Shown: positions 15,251 through 24,599 of the stretch, in pieces
Numbering within the stretch: position 1 is the first letter of the stretch
Layout of the letters: each line of letters begins with the position of its first letter
Source: Alcanivorax sp. 24
GTDB lineage: Bacteria > Pseudomonadota > Gammaproteobacteria > Pseudomonadales > Alcanivoracaceae
Length of the DNA: 64,000 nucleotides
Reading direction: 5' to 3'
Assembly (NCBI RefSeq): GCF_004360225.1
Contig: NZ_SNUA01000015.1
Span: 54,362 to 118,361 of the forward strand
Translations under genes and position numbers: made by a program
Notes under the pieces: model-generated
Database searches by the model: none
What the model was told of the DNA's origin: nothing
Seen by the model: the letters and a program-made list of their open reading frames with translations, nothing else

Positions 15251-16906
15251 CTACATGTTCGGGTAGTTGGGGCCGCCGGTGCCTTCCGGAGCCACCCAGT
15301 TGATGTTCTGGGTCGGATCCTTGATGTCGCAGGTCTTGCAGTGCACACAGTTCTGCGCGTTGATCTGGAAGCGCTTCTCGCCCGAGTTCTCATCCTCCAC
15401 CACTTCGTACACACCGGCCGGGCAATAGCGTTGCGCCGGTTCGTTGTACTTGGGCAGGTTGTACTCGATCGGAATGCTTGGATCCTTCAACTGCAGATGG
15501 CAGGGCTGATCCTCTTCATGGTTGGTGTTGGAGAGGAACACCGAGTCCAGCTTATTGAAGGTGATCTTGCCGTCCGGTTTCGGGTAGTCGATCTTCTTGC
15601 ACTGATCCGCTGGCTTCAGGGTGTCGTGATCCGGCGTGGTATCGCGCATGGTGATCGGTAGCTTGCCGTTGAACAGGTTGATGTCCACGAAGGCGAAGGC
15701 GGAACCGATAAAGTTGCCGAACTTGTGCTGAGCCGGGCCGAAGTTGCGCTGCTGATACAGCTCCTCGTGAATCCAGCTTTTCTCGAACGCATCCTTGTAG
15801 GCCACCAGCTCATCATGGCTCTGGCCGTTCTTGATCGCTTCGGCCATCAGCTCGGCGGCGATCATGCCGGATTTCATGGCGGTGTGGCTGCCCTTGATCT
15901 TGGCGAAGTTCAGGGTGCCGGCGTCACAGCCCACCAGCAGACCACCGGGGAAGGTCATCTTAGGCAGGGATTGCAGACCGCCCTTGGCGATGGCGCGGGC
16001 GCCATAGCTGAGACGCTTGCCGCCTTCCAGGAACTTTTTGATTTCCGGATGGGTTTTCCAACGCTGCATCTCATCGAACGGAGAAACGTGCGGGTTGGAA
16101 TAGGCCAGGTCGGTAATCAGACCCAGGGTGACCTGATTGTCCTCCAGGTGATAGAGGAAACCACCGCCCGGGGAGCCGGACTCAGTCAGCGGCCAACCGG
16201 CGGTGTGCACCACCAGGCCCTGGCGGTGCTTGGACGGATCGATTTCCCACAGCTCCTTGATGCCGATGCCGTAGTGCTGGGGATCGGTGCCTTCGCGCAG
16301 GTTGAATTTTTCCATCAACTGCTTGCCGAGATGGCCGCGGCAGCCTTCGGAGAAAACGGTGTACTTGGCGTGCAGCTCCATGCCCGGCATGTAGCTGTCT
16401 TTCTTCTCGCCGTTGTGGTCGATGCCGAAATCGCCGGTGGCGATGCCTTTTACCGAGCCGTCTTCGTTATAAAGGATTTCGGTGGCGGCGAAGCCCGGGA
16501 AGATTTCGATGCCCAGGCCTTCGGCCTGCTCGGCCAGCCAGCGGCAGACATTGCCCAGGGAAACCACGTAGTTGCCCTCGTTGTGCATGGTCTTCGGCAC
16601 GAACAGATTGGGCACTTTGGAGCCTTTCTCGGCACCGGTGAGGTAGAAGATCTCATCATCGGTGACGGGAGTATTCAGTGGCGCGCCCAGTTCCTTCCAA
16701 TTGGGGAACAGTTCGTTCAGGGCGCGAGGTTCCAGAACCGCGCCAGAAAGAATATGTGCGCCGACTTCGGAACCTTTTTCCACTACGACCACACTGAGTT
16801 CCTGACCGCTTTCCTGGGCGATCTGACCCAGACGGCAGGCGGTTGCGAGACCGGACGGACCGGCGCCGACGATGACAACGTCGACTTCCATAGATTCGCG
16901 TTCCAC
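15251..16906 (-). CDS. Electron transfer flavoprotein-ubiquinone oxidoreductase
   Basis: 551 residues from a GTG start. It is a membrane-associated flavo-iron-sulfur enzyme that passes electrons from reduced ETF to ubiquinone. FAD binding is at VDVVIVGAGPSGLATACRLG. The C-terminal ferredoxin domain carries the [4Fe-4S] ligands CPAG...NCVHCKTCDIKDPTQNINW, ending GGPNYPNM. The GTG at 16904-16906 is preferred over the ATG at 16891: AGGAG lies 7 nt before it and the resulting MERESMEVDVV start matches the known MEREYMEFDVV start of Pseudomonas homologues. It diverges from etfBA across a 573 bp region with a PsrA-like box, the expected partner arrangement. Confidence 0.95.
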   Translation of the reverse strand: MERESMEVDVVIVGAGPSGLATACRLGQIAQESGQELSVVVVEKGSEVGAHILSGAVLEPRALNELFPNWKELGAPLNTPVTDDEIFYLTGAEKGSKVPNLFVPKTMHNEGNYVVSLGNVCRWLAEQAEGLGIEIFPGFAATEILYNEDGSVKGIATGDFGIDHNGEKKDSYMPGMELHAKYTVFSEGCRGHLGKQLMEKFNLREGTDPQHYGIGIKELWEIDPSKHRQGLVVHTAGWPLTESGSPGGGFLYHLEDNQVTLGLITDLAYSNPHVSPFDEMQRWKTHPEIKKFLEGGKRLSYGARAIAKGGLQSLPKMTFPGGLLVGCDAGTLNFAKIKGSHTAMKSGMIAAELMAEAIKNGQSHDELVAYKDAFEKSWIHEELYQQRNFGPAQHKFGNFIGSAFAFVDINLFNGKLPITMRDTTPDHDTLKPADQCKKIDYPKPDGKITFNKLDSVFLSNTNHEEDQPCHLQLKDPSIPIEYNLPKYNEPAQRYCPAGVYEVVEDENSGEKRFQINAQNCVHCKTCDIKDPTQNINWVAPEGTGGPNYPNM

Positions 16907-17479
16907 AGCCTGTCTCCTAACTATCGGTTGCGTTACAGCCCTTCTGCTGGGGCCGGTCGGGAACCCCCGAGCGATACACCACGTGATTCGGTGCTCGGCT
17001 CGGCGCACATTGTTCCGGGCCCTGGTATGGCCGGCCAGTCGCTGCGGGCCTTATGGGCCGGCAAGACATAGAGCGCTGTTCAGAGGTTCGGGCGCCTGCA
17101 TCCGCCATCGTATAAACCGGGCGGGGGCAGGCCTTGGGGTGCGCGGAGTATATAAGCATCAGCTATATTCCACCACTTTCGGAATGGTTTTCCACGATAA
17201 TTCAAACGAGCGTTTGGATTATGGTCGGATCAGTCGAAATGGGCAAGGATGGGGGAGACCGGGCAATCCTGTCATTCTTGTCGGGATGACCGCAAGGTCA
17301 TGAAAAATGGACGAAAATTGATGCCTATTTGCAACAAAATCATCTGGTTACGATTTTCCGGCCTATTGACCTCGTTCCGGGCAGAGTTCAAGATAGCCGC
17401 TCTCTCGCGGGGGTGGACCCGGTAACGGCGTCGTCTCGCCTCCTTCTACAAGTCATCAGTGGAACATTCCGAGGATCCT
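16907..17479. other. Intergenic region between ETF-QO and etfBA
   Basis: 573 bp without a credible gene. It must hold two divergent promoters. The only strong motif seen is the CAAAC-N4-GTTTG box at 17203-17216. The part 17000-17160 is GC-rich with short imperfect palindromes and nothing recognisable. Confidence 0.6.
17203..17216. promoter_or_regulatory. PsrA-like operator (fatty-acid-responsive)
   Basis: CAAAC-GAGC-GTTTG matches the G/CAAAC-N2-4-GTTTG/C motif published for Pseudomonas PsrA, a TetR regulator released by long-chain fatty acids that is known to act on etf genes. Its place between ETF-QO and etfBA fits that role. No psrA gene is in the window. Confidence 0.65.
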
Positions 17480-18229
17480 ATGAAGGTTCTTGTACCCATC
17501 AAGCGAGTCGTTGACTACAACGTTAAGGTTCGCGTGAAGGCAGACAACTCAGGTGTTGATCTCGCCAATGTGAAAATGGCCATGAACCCCTTCTGTGAAA
17601 TCGCTGTGGAAGAAGCGGTACGGCTGAAGGAAAAAGGCGTGGTTACCGAGATCGTTGCCGTCTCCATCGGTCCCAAGGCCGCCCAGGAACAACTGCGTAC
17701 CGCCATGGCGCTGGGCGCGGACCGTTCCATTCTGGTGGAAACCGACGAGGAAGCTCAGCCTCTGGGTATCGCCAAAGCCCTCAAAGCCATCGTTGATGAA
17801 GAAAAGCCGGAGTTGGTGATCCTCGGCAAACAGGCCATCGACGGTGACAACAACCAGACCGGCCAGATGCTGGCGGCTCTGACCGGCATGCCGCAAGGCA
17901 CCTTCGCTTCCGAAGTGAACGTGGCCGACGGCAAAGTGAAAGTGACCCGTGAAATCGACGGCGGTCTGCAAACCGTTGAGCTGAGCCTGCCGGCGGTGGT
18001 GACCACCGACCTGCGTCTCAACGAGCCGCGCTACGCTTCCCTGCCGAACATCATGAAAGCCAAGAAAAAGCCGCTGGACGTGAAAGCCCCGGCCGATCTG
18101 GGCGTTGACCTGGCTCCGCGCGTCACCACCGAGAAAGTGGAAATGCCGCCGGAACGCAGTGCCGGTGTCAAGGTGGGCTCCGTTGATGAGCTGGTGGATA
18201 AACTGAAAAACGAAGCGAAGGTGATCTGA
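17480..18229 (+). CDS. etfB: Electron transfer flavoprotein subunit beta
   Basis: 249 residues, standard length. EtfB binds AMP and forms the soluble heterodimer with EtfA that collects electrons from acyl-CoA and other dehydrogenases. The start [20 protein letters not shown] is typical, with GAGG 5 nt upstream. The family segment [19 protein letters not shown] is present, as is [25 protein letters not shown] (the recognition and nucleotide region). It is coupled to etfA by a one-base stop/start overlap (TGATG). Confidence 0.96.
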   Translation: MKVLVPIKRVVDYNVKVRVKADNSGVDLANVKMAMNPFCEIAVEEAVRLKEKGVVTEIVAVSIGPKAAQEQLRTAMALGADRSILVETDEEAQPLGIAKALKAIVDEEKPELVILGKQAIDGDNNQTGQMLAALTGMPQGTFASEVNVADGKVKVTREIDGGLQTVELSLPAVVTTDLRLNEPRYASLPNIMKAKKKPLDVKAPADLGVDLAPRVTTEKVEMPPERSAGVKVGSVDELVDKLKNEAKVI

Positions 18230-19158
18230 TGAGTGTTTTAGTCTACGCCGAACACGATAACGCGACGCTCAACAAGGTTACCCTGAGCGTGGTTGCCGCC
18301 GCCAAGGAGATCGGTGGCGACATCACCGTCCTGGTTGCCGGTAAAGGTTGTGGCGCCGTGGCTGAAGCCGCCGCCAAGGTGGATGGCGTGAGCAAAGTGC
18401 TGTGCGCCGACAACGACGCCTACGAGCACCAACTGGCCGAAAACATCGCCGACCTGGTGGTTGAACTGGCCGGTGATTACAGCCATATCCTGGCCGCCGC
18501 CACCACCACCGGCAAGAACTTCGCGCCGCGCGTGGCCGCGCTGCTGGATGCGCCGCAGATCTCCGAAATTTCCGACGTGGTTGACGGCGACACCTTCAAG
18601 CGTCCGATCTACGCCGGTAACGCCATCGCCACCGTGAAATGCGCCGACGCCAAGAAAGTGCTCACCGTGCGTGGCACCTCCTTCGACGGCGTTGCCGAGG
18701 AAGGCGGTTCCGCCAGCGTTGAGAACGTTGACGTGGTCAAGGACGCGGGTATCTCCTCCTTCGTGGGCGAGGAACTGGCCAAGTCCGACCGTCCGGAACT
18801 GACCAGCGCCGACATCGTGATCTCCGGTGGCCGTGGCATGGGCAACGGCGACAACTTTGAAATCCTCTACAAAGTGGCCGACAAACTCGGCGCCGCCGTG
18901 GGTGCGTCCCGCGCCGCCGTTGACGCCGGCTTCGTACCGAACGACATGCAGGTGGGTCAGACCGGTAAGATCGTCGCCCCGAACCTGTACATCGCCGTCG
19001 GTATCTCCGGTGCCATCCAGCACTTGGCGGGTATGAAGGACTCCAAAGTGATCGTGGCCATCAACAAAGACGAAGAAGCCCCCATCTTCCAGGTGGCGGA
19101 CTACGGTCTGGTGGCGGATCTGTTCGAAGCGGTACCGGAGCTGGACAGCAAGCTCTAA
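18229..19158 (+). CDS. etfA: Electron transfer flavoprotein subunit alpha
   Basis: 309 residues. EtfA carries the FAD of the ETF heterodimer. The C-terminal FAD domain shows the ETF alpha signature: [39 protein letters not shown], then [53 protein letters not shown]. It overlaps the etfB stop by one base. Together with ETF-QO it forms the complete route from beta-oxidation to the quinone pool. A terminator follows at 19182. Confidence 0.96.
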   Translation: MSVLVYAEHDNATLNKVTLSVVAAAKEIGGDITVLVAGKGCGAVAEAAAKVDGVSKVLCADNDAYEHQLAENIADLVVELAGDYSHILAAATTTGKNFAPRVAALLDAPQISEISDVVDGDTFKRPIYAGNAIATVKCADAKKVLTVRGTSFDGVAEEGGSASVENVDVVKDAGISSFVGEELAKSDRPELTSADIVISGGRGMGNGDNFEILYKVADKLGAAVGASRAAVDAGFVPNDMQVGQTGKIVAPNLYIAVGISGAIQHLAGMKDSKVIVAINKDEEAPIFQVADYGLVADLFEAVPELDSKL

Positions 19159-19181
19159 AACCGGCATTCGACGATGTCCTG

Positions 19182-19214
19182 GAAAGCCCGGCCCCGCGCC
19201 GGGCTTTCTGCGTT
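19182..19214 (+). terminator. Intrinsic terminator after etfA
   Basis: GAAAGCCCGGC-cccgc-GCCGGGCTTTC is a perfect 11 bp stem 24 bp after the etfA stop. The T-run is interrupted (TTTCTGCGTT), so efficiency may be moderate. Confidence 0.75.
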
Positions 19215-19225
19215 ATGAACAGTCC

Positions 19226-19296
19226 ATTCGCGAGTGAGCTCGCTTCCCACAGACGGGACAACGACGCTGCCGTGGGATGCGAGTTCACTCGCGAAT
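19226..19296. repeat. REP pair with a divergent stem
   Basis: ATTCGCGAGTGAGCTCGCTT..CCCAC at 19226-19250 and CGTGGGATGCGAGTTCACTCGCGAAT at 19271-19296. The foot (GTGGGA) and the GCGAAT end match the other REPs while the stem is GCGAGT-TC-ACTCGC. Nothing else is recognised between here and the ATP-grasp gene start. Confidence 0.8.
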
Positions 19297-19485
19297 AGTC
19301 CGTCTCCGGTGCTGCTGTCATGCCCTGATTTGGTGCTTTTAGGGCGGCTTGCTTCAGCATCGACCGCCGTCCTGCGCCATACCGGGGCGCAAGCCCCGGA
19401 ATCCTTGCCCCTGAATTGGCATATCCCTTGCTGAGCTCGTTGCCATCCCCGTCGTTGGGGAAAGGGCCACAGGGAATAAAGCGCC

Positions 19486-20925
19486 ATGCTGTCGATTGCA
19501 CCGCCGGTGATGTCCGGCTTTGATGAGATGTTCGCCAGGGAAGGGGCGGTCCGCCCCCATTATTCCAGTTATCACGGCTGGTTGCTGGGGCAGTCCAACT
19601 CGCTGCTGCTGCGCAAGCGCCAGGAAGCCGAGCTGCTGTTTCACCGGGTCGGTATCACCTTCAACGTTTACGGGGAGGAGAGCGGCGCGGAGCGGCTGAT
19701 TCCCTTCGATGTGGTTCCCCGCATTATTCCCGAGCAGGAATGGCGTCATTTGGAGCAGGGCACCGCCCAGAGGGTGAGGGCGCTGAACCGGTTTCTCGAT
19801 GATATTTACCACGGCCAGGACATCATCCGTGCCGGCCGCATTCCCGCCGACCAGATCTACGGCAACGCCCATTACCAGCCCTGCATGCAGGATGTGGATC
19901 TGCCCAACCAGGTGTACAGCCACGTCAGCGGCGTGGATCTGATACGTGACGGTAAGGGCACCTGGTACGTCCTGGAAGACAATTTGCGTACCCCGTCCGG
20001 GGTCAGCTATATGATCGAAAACCGGCGTGTGATGATGCGCTTGTTTCCGGAGCTGTTCGCCGGACAGTCGGTGGCGCCGGTGGAGCACTACCCATCGCTG
20101 TTGCTGGATACTCTGCAGCACAGCAGCGCGGTGGCCTATCCCACGGTGGTGCTGCTGACCCCGGGGCGTTTCAATAGCGCCTACTTCGAGCACGCCTTCC
20201 TGGCCCAGCAGATGGGAATCGAATTGGTGGAGGGGGCGGACCTGTTCGTCAAGGATGCCTTCGTCTACATGCGCACCACCGCCGGCCCCCAACGGGTGGA
20301 CGTGATCTATCGCCGCATCGATGACGATTTTCTCGATCCGCTGGCCTTCAATCCGGAGTCCATGCTGGGTGTGCCTGGTCTGCTGTCGGTATACCGGCAG
20401 GGCAATGTGGTGCTGGCCAACGCCATTGGCTCAGGCGTTGGTGATGACAAGTCGATCTATCCTTACGTACCGGAAATGATCCGGTTTTACCTGGGTGAGG
20501 AGCCGATTCTGGAGAACGTTCCGACCCGCTTATGCCGCCGTCCGGAGGATCTGGAGTACGTATTGGAGCACCTGCCGGAACTGGTGGTGAAGGAGGTTCA
20601 TGGTGCCGGTGGTTACGGCATGCTGGTGGGGCCGGCGGCCAGCCGCGAGGAAATTGAGAGTTTTCGTCAGCGTCTGCGGGCGCGACCCGACAATTACATC
20701 GCTCAGCCGACTCTGTCGCTGTCCACCTGTCCGATCTTCGTCGAGCAGGGCATCGCCCCCAGACATATCGATCTGCGCCCGTTCGTGCTCAGTGATGGTC
20801 GTGACACCCGCATGGTGCCTGGCGGCCTCACGCGGGTGGCGATGAACGCTGGTTCGTTGGTGGTGAACTCGTCCCAAGGGGGCGGTACCAAGGACACCTG
20901 GGTGGTGGAGGCGCCGTCATGCTGA
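19486..20925 (+). CDS. Circularly permuted type 2 ATP-grasp protein (Anbu operon)
   Basis: 479 residues, the usual length of the COG2308 family. Recognisable segments: GFDEMFAREGAVRPHYSSYHGWL at the start, RIIPEQEWRHLEQGTAQRVRALNRFLDDIYHGQDI, the ATP-grasp region LEDNLRTPSGVSYMIENRRVMMRLFPELF, and KEVHGAGGYGMLVGP. These proteins are thought to ligate peptides or amino acids; the substrate is unknown. It is first of four tightly packed genes (7 bp overlap with the next), the standard neighbours of the Anbu proteasome-like peptidase. The end reads VVNSSQGGGTKDTWVV, also typical. Confidence 0.92.
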   Translation: MLSIAPPVMSGFDEMFAREGAVRPHYSSYHGWLLGQSNSLLLRKRQEAELLFHRVGITFNVYGEESGAERLIPFDVVPRIIPEQEWRHLEQGTAQRVRALNRFLDDIYHGQDIIRAGRIPADQIYGNAHYQPCMQDVDLPNQVYSHVSGVDLIRDGKGTWYVLEDNLRTPSGVSYMIENRRVMMRLFPELFAGQSVAPVEHYPSLLLDTLQHSSAVAYPTVVLLTPGRFNSAYFEHAFLAQQMGIELVEGADLFVKDAFVYMRTTAGPQRVDVIYRRIDDDFLDPLAFNPESMLGVPGLLSVYRQGNVVLANAIGSGVGDDKSIYPYVPEMIRFYLGEEPILENVPTRLCRRPEDLEYVLEHLPELVVKEVHGAGGYGMLVGPAASREEIESFRQRLRARPDNYIAQPTLSLSTCPIFVEQGIAPRHIDLRPFVLSDGRDTRMVPGGLTRVAMNAGSLVVNSSQGGGTKDTWVVEAPSC

Positions 20926-21848
20926 GCCGCACTGCTTCGGATCTCTATTGGCTGTCCCGTTTCATCGAGCGGGCCGAGAATACCGCGCGCATGCTCGACG
21001 TGGCCTGGAATCTGTCGATGATGTCCTTCGTCACCAACCCCCGTGACGAAATGATGGCCCCGTTGATGATCACCGGCACCAATGAATTGTTCATGAGCCG
21101 TCATGATCAGGTGCGGGTGCGTGACGTGCTGCACTTCTTCACGCTGGATGAAGACAATCCCGGCAGTATCTTCAACTGCCTGCGTCTGGCGCGGGAGAAT
21201 GGTCATGCGGTGCGCGGCAAGATCACCGGTGAGATGTGGGAAAGCATTAACAGTACCTGGTTGGAACTGAGGGAGCTGCGCCGGGGCGGTCTTGACCAAT
21301 TCGGTGTCAGCGCCTTTTTTGAGTGGGTCAAGAACCGCTCCCACCTGTTTCGGGGCGCCACCTACGGCACCATCATGCGTAACGACGCCTTCCGTTTTCT
21401 GCGTATCGGCACCTTTATCGAGCGGGCGGACAACACCGCTCGCATTCTTGATGTGAAATATCAGATCGGTGCCGCCGACGGCGGCGAGACACTGGACTTT
21501 TATCGTTGGCACGCGCTGCTTACTTCGGTGGGAGCCTATGAATCCTACCGTGAGCTTTACAGTGAGGCGATCAATGCCGACCGGGTGGCGGAGCTGCTGA
21601 TCCTCGGTGCCGAGGTGCCGCGCTCATTGCGTTCCTGTATGAAGATGTTGTGCGAAATGCTGCCGGCGATCGAAGGCGAGGCCGGCCAGACCGCCAAGCG
21701 GCTGGCGGCGGTGCAGTTTGCCCGTCTGCAGTATGGCGATCTGGAGCATATTCTGGAGATCGGTTTGCATGATTATCTGACCGATTTTCTGCGTCGCGTC
21801 AACGAGCTGGCGGACACCATCCGTGAGGAATACCTGGAGGTCGTATGA
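20919..21848 (+). CDS. Alpha-E domain-containing protein (COG2307)
   Basis: 309 residues. It begins MLSRTASDLYWLSRFIERAENTARMLDV, the family start, and repeats the motif at FLRIGTFIERADNTARILDVKY, so the two helical halves look like an internal duplication. It is all-helical, soluble and of unknown biochemical role. It always travels with the ATP-grasp and transglutaminase genes of the Anbu operon. It overlaps the ATP-grasp gene by 7 bp and the transglutaminase gene by ATGA. Confidence 0.92.
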   Translation: MLSRTASDLYWLSRFIERAENTARMLDVAWNLSMMSFVTNPRDEMMAPLMITGTNELFMSRHDQVRVRDVLHFFTLDEDNPGSIFNCLRLARENGHAVRGKITGEMWESINSTWLELRELRRGGLDQFGVSAFFEWVKNRSHLFRGATYGTIMRNDAFRFLRIGTFIERADNTARILDVKYQIGAADGGETLDFYRWHALLTSVGAYESYRELYSEAINADRVAELLILGAEVPRSLRSCMKMLCEMLPAIEGEAGQTAKRLAAVQFARLQYGDLEHILEIGLHDYLTDFLRRVNELADTIREEYLEVV

Positions 21849-22642
21849 AACTGTCGATTCGTCACAGCACCGAGTATCGTTACTCCGAACGGGTGCTGCA
21901 CAGCACGCAATATCTGCGGCTGACGCCACGCCCGTCGCCCCGTCAGCGTGTTTTGCGCTGGCACCTGGATATGCCGGAGCCCGCCAGTGAAGCCTCCGAC
22001 GGCTTCGGGAATATCCTGCACGTGCTGACCCTGGACCGGCCCCACGAATGCATTCGTCTCACCGCGGTGGGTGAGGTGGAAATCGACGGTGAGGACAGGG
22101 AAGACGATGACACTCGGATTTCCCCCCTGGTTTACTGCCGCTATTCGCCGTTTACCCGCCCTGATTCGTTGCTTCATGAACTGGCCCGGGACCACCAGAG
22201 CGGCGCCGACACTCTGGCCAATCTGGAGCATTTGAGTGGCACTATCTTGTCGAAAATGCCATTCACGCCTGGTGTCACCGATGTGTCCAGCACCGCCGCC
22301 GAAGCGTACCGGTTGGGCAAGGGAGTGTGTCAGGATCATACCCATGTGTTTTTGTCCTGCTGTCGGGCCTTGGGGATTCCCGCCCGCTACGTCAGCGGCT
22401 ATCTTTACAGCGATGATTCCGAGCACGTCGCCAGTCATGCCTGGGCCGAAGTCTGGTCGGGCGATGGCTGGCACACGTTCGACGTGACCAACCAGACCCG
22501 CCGCCCAAGGCGCCATCTGAAATTGGCGGTGGGGTTCGATTATCTGGATGCTTGCCCGGTGCGCGGCGTCCGTTACGGCGGTGGCGTGGAATCCCTGCGC
22601 GCGGCGGCCCGGGTGCGGCAGACCAGCGCCGGGGATCAGTGA
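21845..22642 (+). CDS. Transglutaminase-like cysteine peptidase family protein
   Basis: 265 residues. The N-terminal beta domain (KLSIRHSTEYRYSERVLHSTQYLRLTPRPS) precedes a transglutaminase core with the Cys-His-Asp triad: GKGVCQDHTHVFLSCCRALGIPARYVSGYL (Cys), ASHAWAEVW (His) and HTFDVTN (Asp). In bacteria this fold usually acts as an amide hydrolase or amidotransferase on peptides. It is third in the Anbu operon; its ATGA overlap with the preceding gene implies coupling. A 16 bp gap separates it from the peptidase gene. Confidence 0.92.
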   Translation: MKLSIRHSTEYRYSERVLHSTQYLRLTPRPSPRQRVLRWHLDMPEPASEASDGFGNILHVLTLDRPHECIRLTAVGEVEIDGEDREDDDTRISPLVYCRYSPFTRPDSLLHELARDHQSGADTLANLEHLSGTILSKMPFTPGVTDVSSTAAEAYRLGKGVCQDHTHVFLSCCRALGIPARYVSGYLYSDDSEHVASHAWAEVWSGDGWHTFDVTNQTRRPRRHLKLAVGFDYLDACPVRGVRYGGGVESLRAAARVRQTSAGDQ

Positions 22643-22658
22643 CCGTCCGGAGAAACCG

Positions 22659-23378
22659 ATGACTTACTGCGTCGCCATGCGCCTGGAGCAAGGGCTGGTG
22701 TTCGCCGCGGACTCGCGGACCAATGCCGGCGTCGATCAGATCGCCACTTTTCGCAAGCTGCACACCTTTCAGGTGACCGGGGAGCGTCTGGTGGTGCTGC
22801 TCAGCGCCGGCAATCTGGCCACCACCCAGAGCGTGGTCAGCTTGCTGCGCATGCGCCTGGACAGCGACCGGCCCAATCTCAACGGTGTAGGTTCACTGTA
22901 CGACGTGGCGACCATCGTCGGTGCCACCAGCCGTGAAGTGCGTCAGCGCGATGCCGGCCAGACTCAGAGTTCAGTGGATTTCGGCAGCAGCTTTATCGTT
23001 GGCGGTCAGATTCGCGGTGAGCCTCCGCGGCTGTTCCTGGTCTACCCGGAAGGCAATTTCATCGAATGCACCGCGGATACGCCGTACTTTCAGATTGGCG
23101 AGACCAAGTACGGCAAGCCGATCATTGATCGGGTGGTGGAATACCGCACCTCCCTGGACGATGGCATCAAATGCGCCTTGCTGAGTCTTGATTCCACGAT
23201 CCGCTCCAATCTGTCCGTGGGCTTGCCCCTGGATATCCTCAAGTACCCCCGCGACAGTTTTGATGATCATCTTCACTTTGATGTGGATGAGCATCACGAA
23301 GGCTTCCGGGCGTTGGGAGAGGCCTGGTCCCAGGCTTTGCGCGGCGCCTTTCAGGCGATGCCGGACATGGAATGGTAA
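22659..23378 (+). CDS. Anbu, proteasome-like Ntn-hydrolase peptidase
   Basis: 239 residues. The start MTYCVAMRLEQGLVFAADSRTNAGVDQIATFRKLHTF is the Anbu hallmark: after Met removal the N-terminal Thr is the nucleophile, with Asp in AADSR and Lys in FRK completing the Ntn site. GGQIRGEPPRLFLVYPEGNFIE and QIGETKYGKPIIDR are also family segments. Anbu assembles into open helical or lock-washer-like rings and is regarded as an ancient relative of the proteasome beta subunit and HslV. The ATG at 22659 follows GGAGAAACCG; an earlier in-frame ATG lies within the upstream gene. Function probably involves the peptide-modifying products of the three genes before it. Confidence 0.93.
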   Translation: MTYCVAMRLEQGLVFAADSRTNAGVDQIATFRKLHTFQVTGERLVVLLSAGNLATTQSVVSLLRMRLDSDRPNLNGVGSLYDVATIVGATSREVRQRDAGQTQSSVDFGSSFIVGGQIRGEPPRLFLVYPEGNFIECTADTPYFQIGETKYGKPIIDRVVEYRTSLDDGIKCALLSLDSTIRSNLSVGLPLDILKYPRDSFDDHLHFDVDEHHEGFRALGEAWSQALRGAFQAMPDMEW

Positions 23379-23407
23379 GCGGCGGCCGCTTACCGGCTAC
23401 GAAGCCG

Positions 23408-23434
23408 CTGTGGGAAGCTGCTTTAGCAGCGAGT
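23408..23434 (+). repeat. Single REP
   Basis: CTGTGGGAAGCTGCTTTAGC followed by AGCGAGT; stem GCTGCT-TT-AGCAGC. It lies between the convergent ends of the Anbu and FAD oxidoreductase genes. Confidence 0.75.
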
Positions 23435-23492
23435 CGGCGTGCAAGCAGGCAAGTCCGCAATTGAGGAACCGCCCTGGACGGAGCGCCAGTTT

Positions 23493-24599
23493 TCAATATC
23501 GCCGAATCCGCTCCGCCAACGCCAGGGCGGCGGTAAGTCCGGGTGACTCGATGCCCAGCAAGGCGATCAGGCCCGGCAGGCCGTGATCCTGCGCGTCGAA
23601 CAGACAGAAATCCGTATAAGGTTCGTCCCCCAGGCGCAGTTTGGGGCGAATGCCGGTGTAGTCCGGCAGCAGCGAGGCGGGCGGCAGGCCCGGCCAATAG
23701 GCGCGCACCGCGTTTTCGAAAGCGGACTCGCGTTGGCGATTGACGCGGTAGTCCACGTCGTCGATCCATTCCACGTCCGGCCCGAAGCGCGCCTGCCCGC
23801 TGAGGTCCACGGTCAGATGCACGCCAAGGCCGTGCCGTTCCGGCAGCGGGTAGATCAGCCGTCGGGTGGGGCTGGCGCCACGCAGGCGGAAATAATTGCC
23901 GCGAGCCAGCCCCTGTCGCGGAGCCAGAGCCGCGGGCAGCCCATGCAGACGTTGCAGCAGTGGTACGCTGCCCAGTCCGGCGGCGATCACCAGTTGCTCA
24001 CAACGTAACTCAAAGTCGCCCTCCGGGCCGGCCACCTGTAACTCGAAGCCGTGCCGGTCTCCGCTCGAGGCGGTCACTCTGTGACGCAAACACAGTAGCG
24101 CACCGGCGTCCTCGGCATCGGTGGCCAGCGCCATCATCAGGCCATGACTGTCGACGATGCCGGTGCGCTCGCTGGACAATGCCAGATCCGCCGCCAGCCA
24201 GGGTTCCTCGCGTTCCAGTGCGGCGCGCCCCAACCAATGCAGCCCTCCGGCGCCAGCGGCGATGGCGTTGTCGTGCAAAGCCCGCAGTTGCCGGGTCTGC
24301 TCCTCGCCTTTTGCCACCACCCATTTGCCGCAACGGCGGTGGGCTATCCGGCGGCGCCGGCAATACTCATGGAGCAGGGCATTGCCACGCAGGCAGGACA
24401 TCGCTTTGAGGGATCCTGGTGGGTAATAAAGGCCGGCATGGATGACCTCGCTGTTGCGTGAGGACAGGTGCTCGCCGAAGTGCGTTTCCGCCTCCAGCAA
24501 TACCGGCGCCCGGCCGGCCAGGGCCAGTTCCCTGGCAATGGCCAGGCCCACCACGCCGCCACCGATGATCACGGTTCCCAGAGTGTCCATGCCGATCAT
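23493..24599 (-). CDS. FAD-dependent oxidoreductase (DAO / L-2-hydroxyglutarate oxidase-like)
   Basis: 368 residues. The FAD Rossmann motif is at the N-terminus (TVIIGGGVVGLAIARELALAGRAPVLLEAE), followed by HLSSRNSEVIHAGLYYPPGSLKA, the LhgO-like family segment. The end has GIRPKLR and LLGIESPGLTAALALAERI, as in L-2-hydroxyglutarate oxidase/dehydrogenase. The exact substrate is not certain. The ATG at 24599 overlaps the RES gene stop (ATGA); ATG at 24590 is an alternative. The overlap puts it in the Xre-RES transcript, an unusual companion for a toxin-antitoxin pair. Confidence 0.82.
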   Translation of the reverse strand: MIGMDTLGTVIIGGGVVGLAIARELALAGRAPVLLEAETHFGEHLSSRNSEVIHAGLYYPPGSLKAMSCLRGNALLHEYCRRRRIAHRRCGKWVVAKGEEQTRQLRALHDNAIAAGAGGLHWLGRAALEREEPWLAADLALSSERTGIVDSHGLMMALATDAEDAGALLCLRHRVTASSGDRHGFELQVAGPEGDFELRCEQLVIAAGLGSVPLLQRLHGLPAALAPRQGLARGNYFRLRGASPTRRLIYPLPERHGLGVHLTVDLSGQARFGPDVEWIDDVDYRVNRQRESAFENAVRAYWPGLPPASLLPDYTGIRPKLRLGDEPYTDFCLFDAQDHGLPGLIALLGIESPGLTAALALAERIRRY

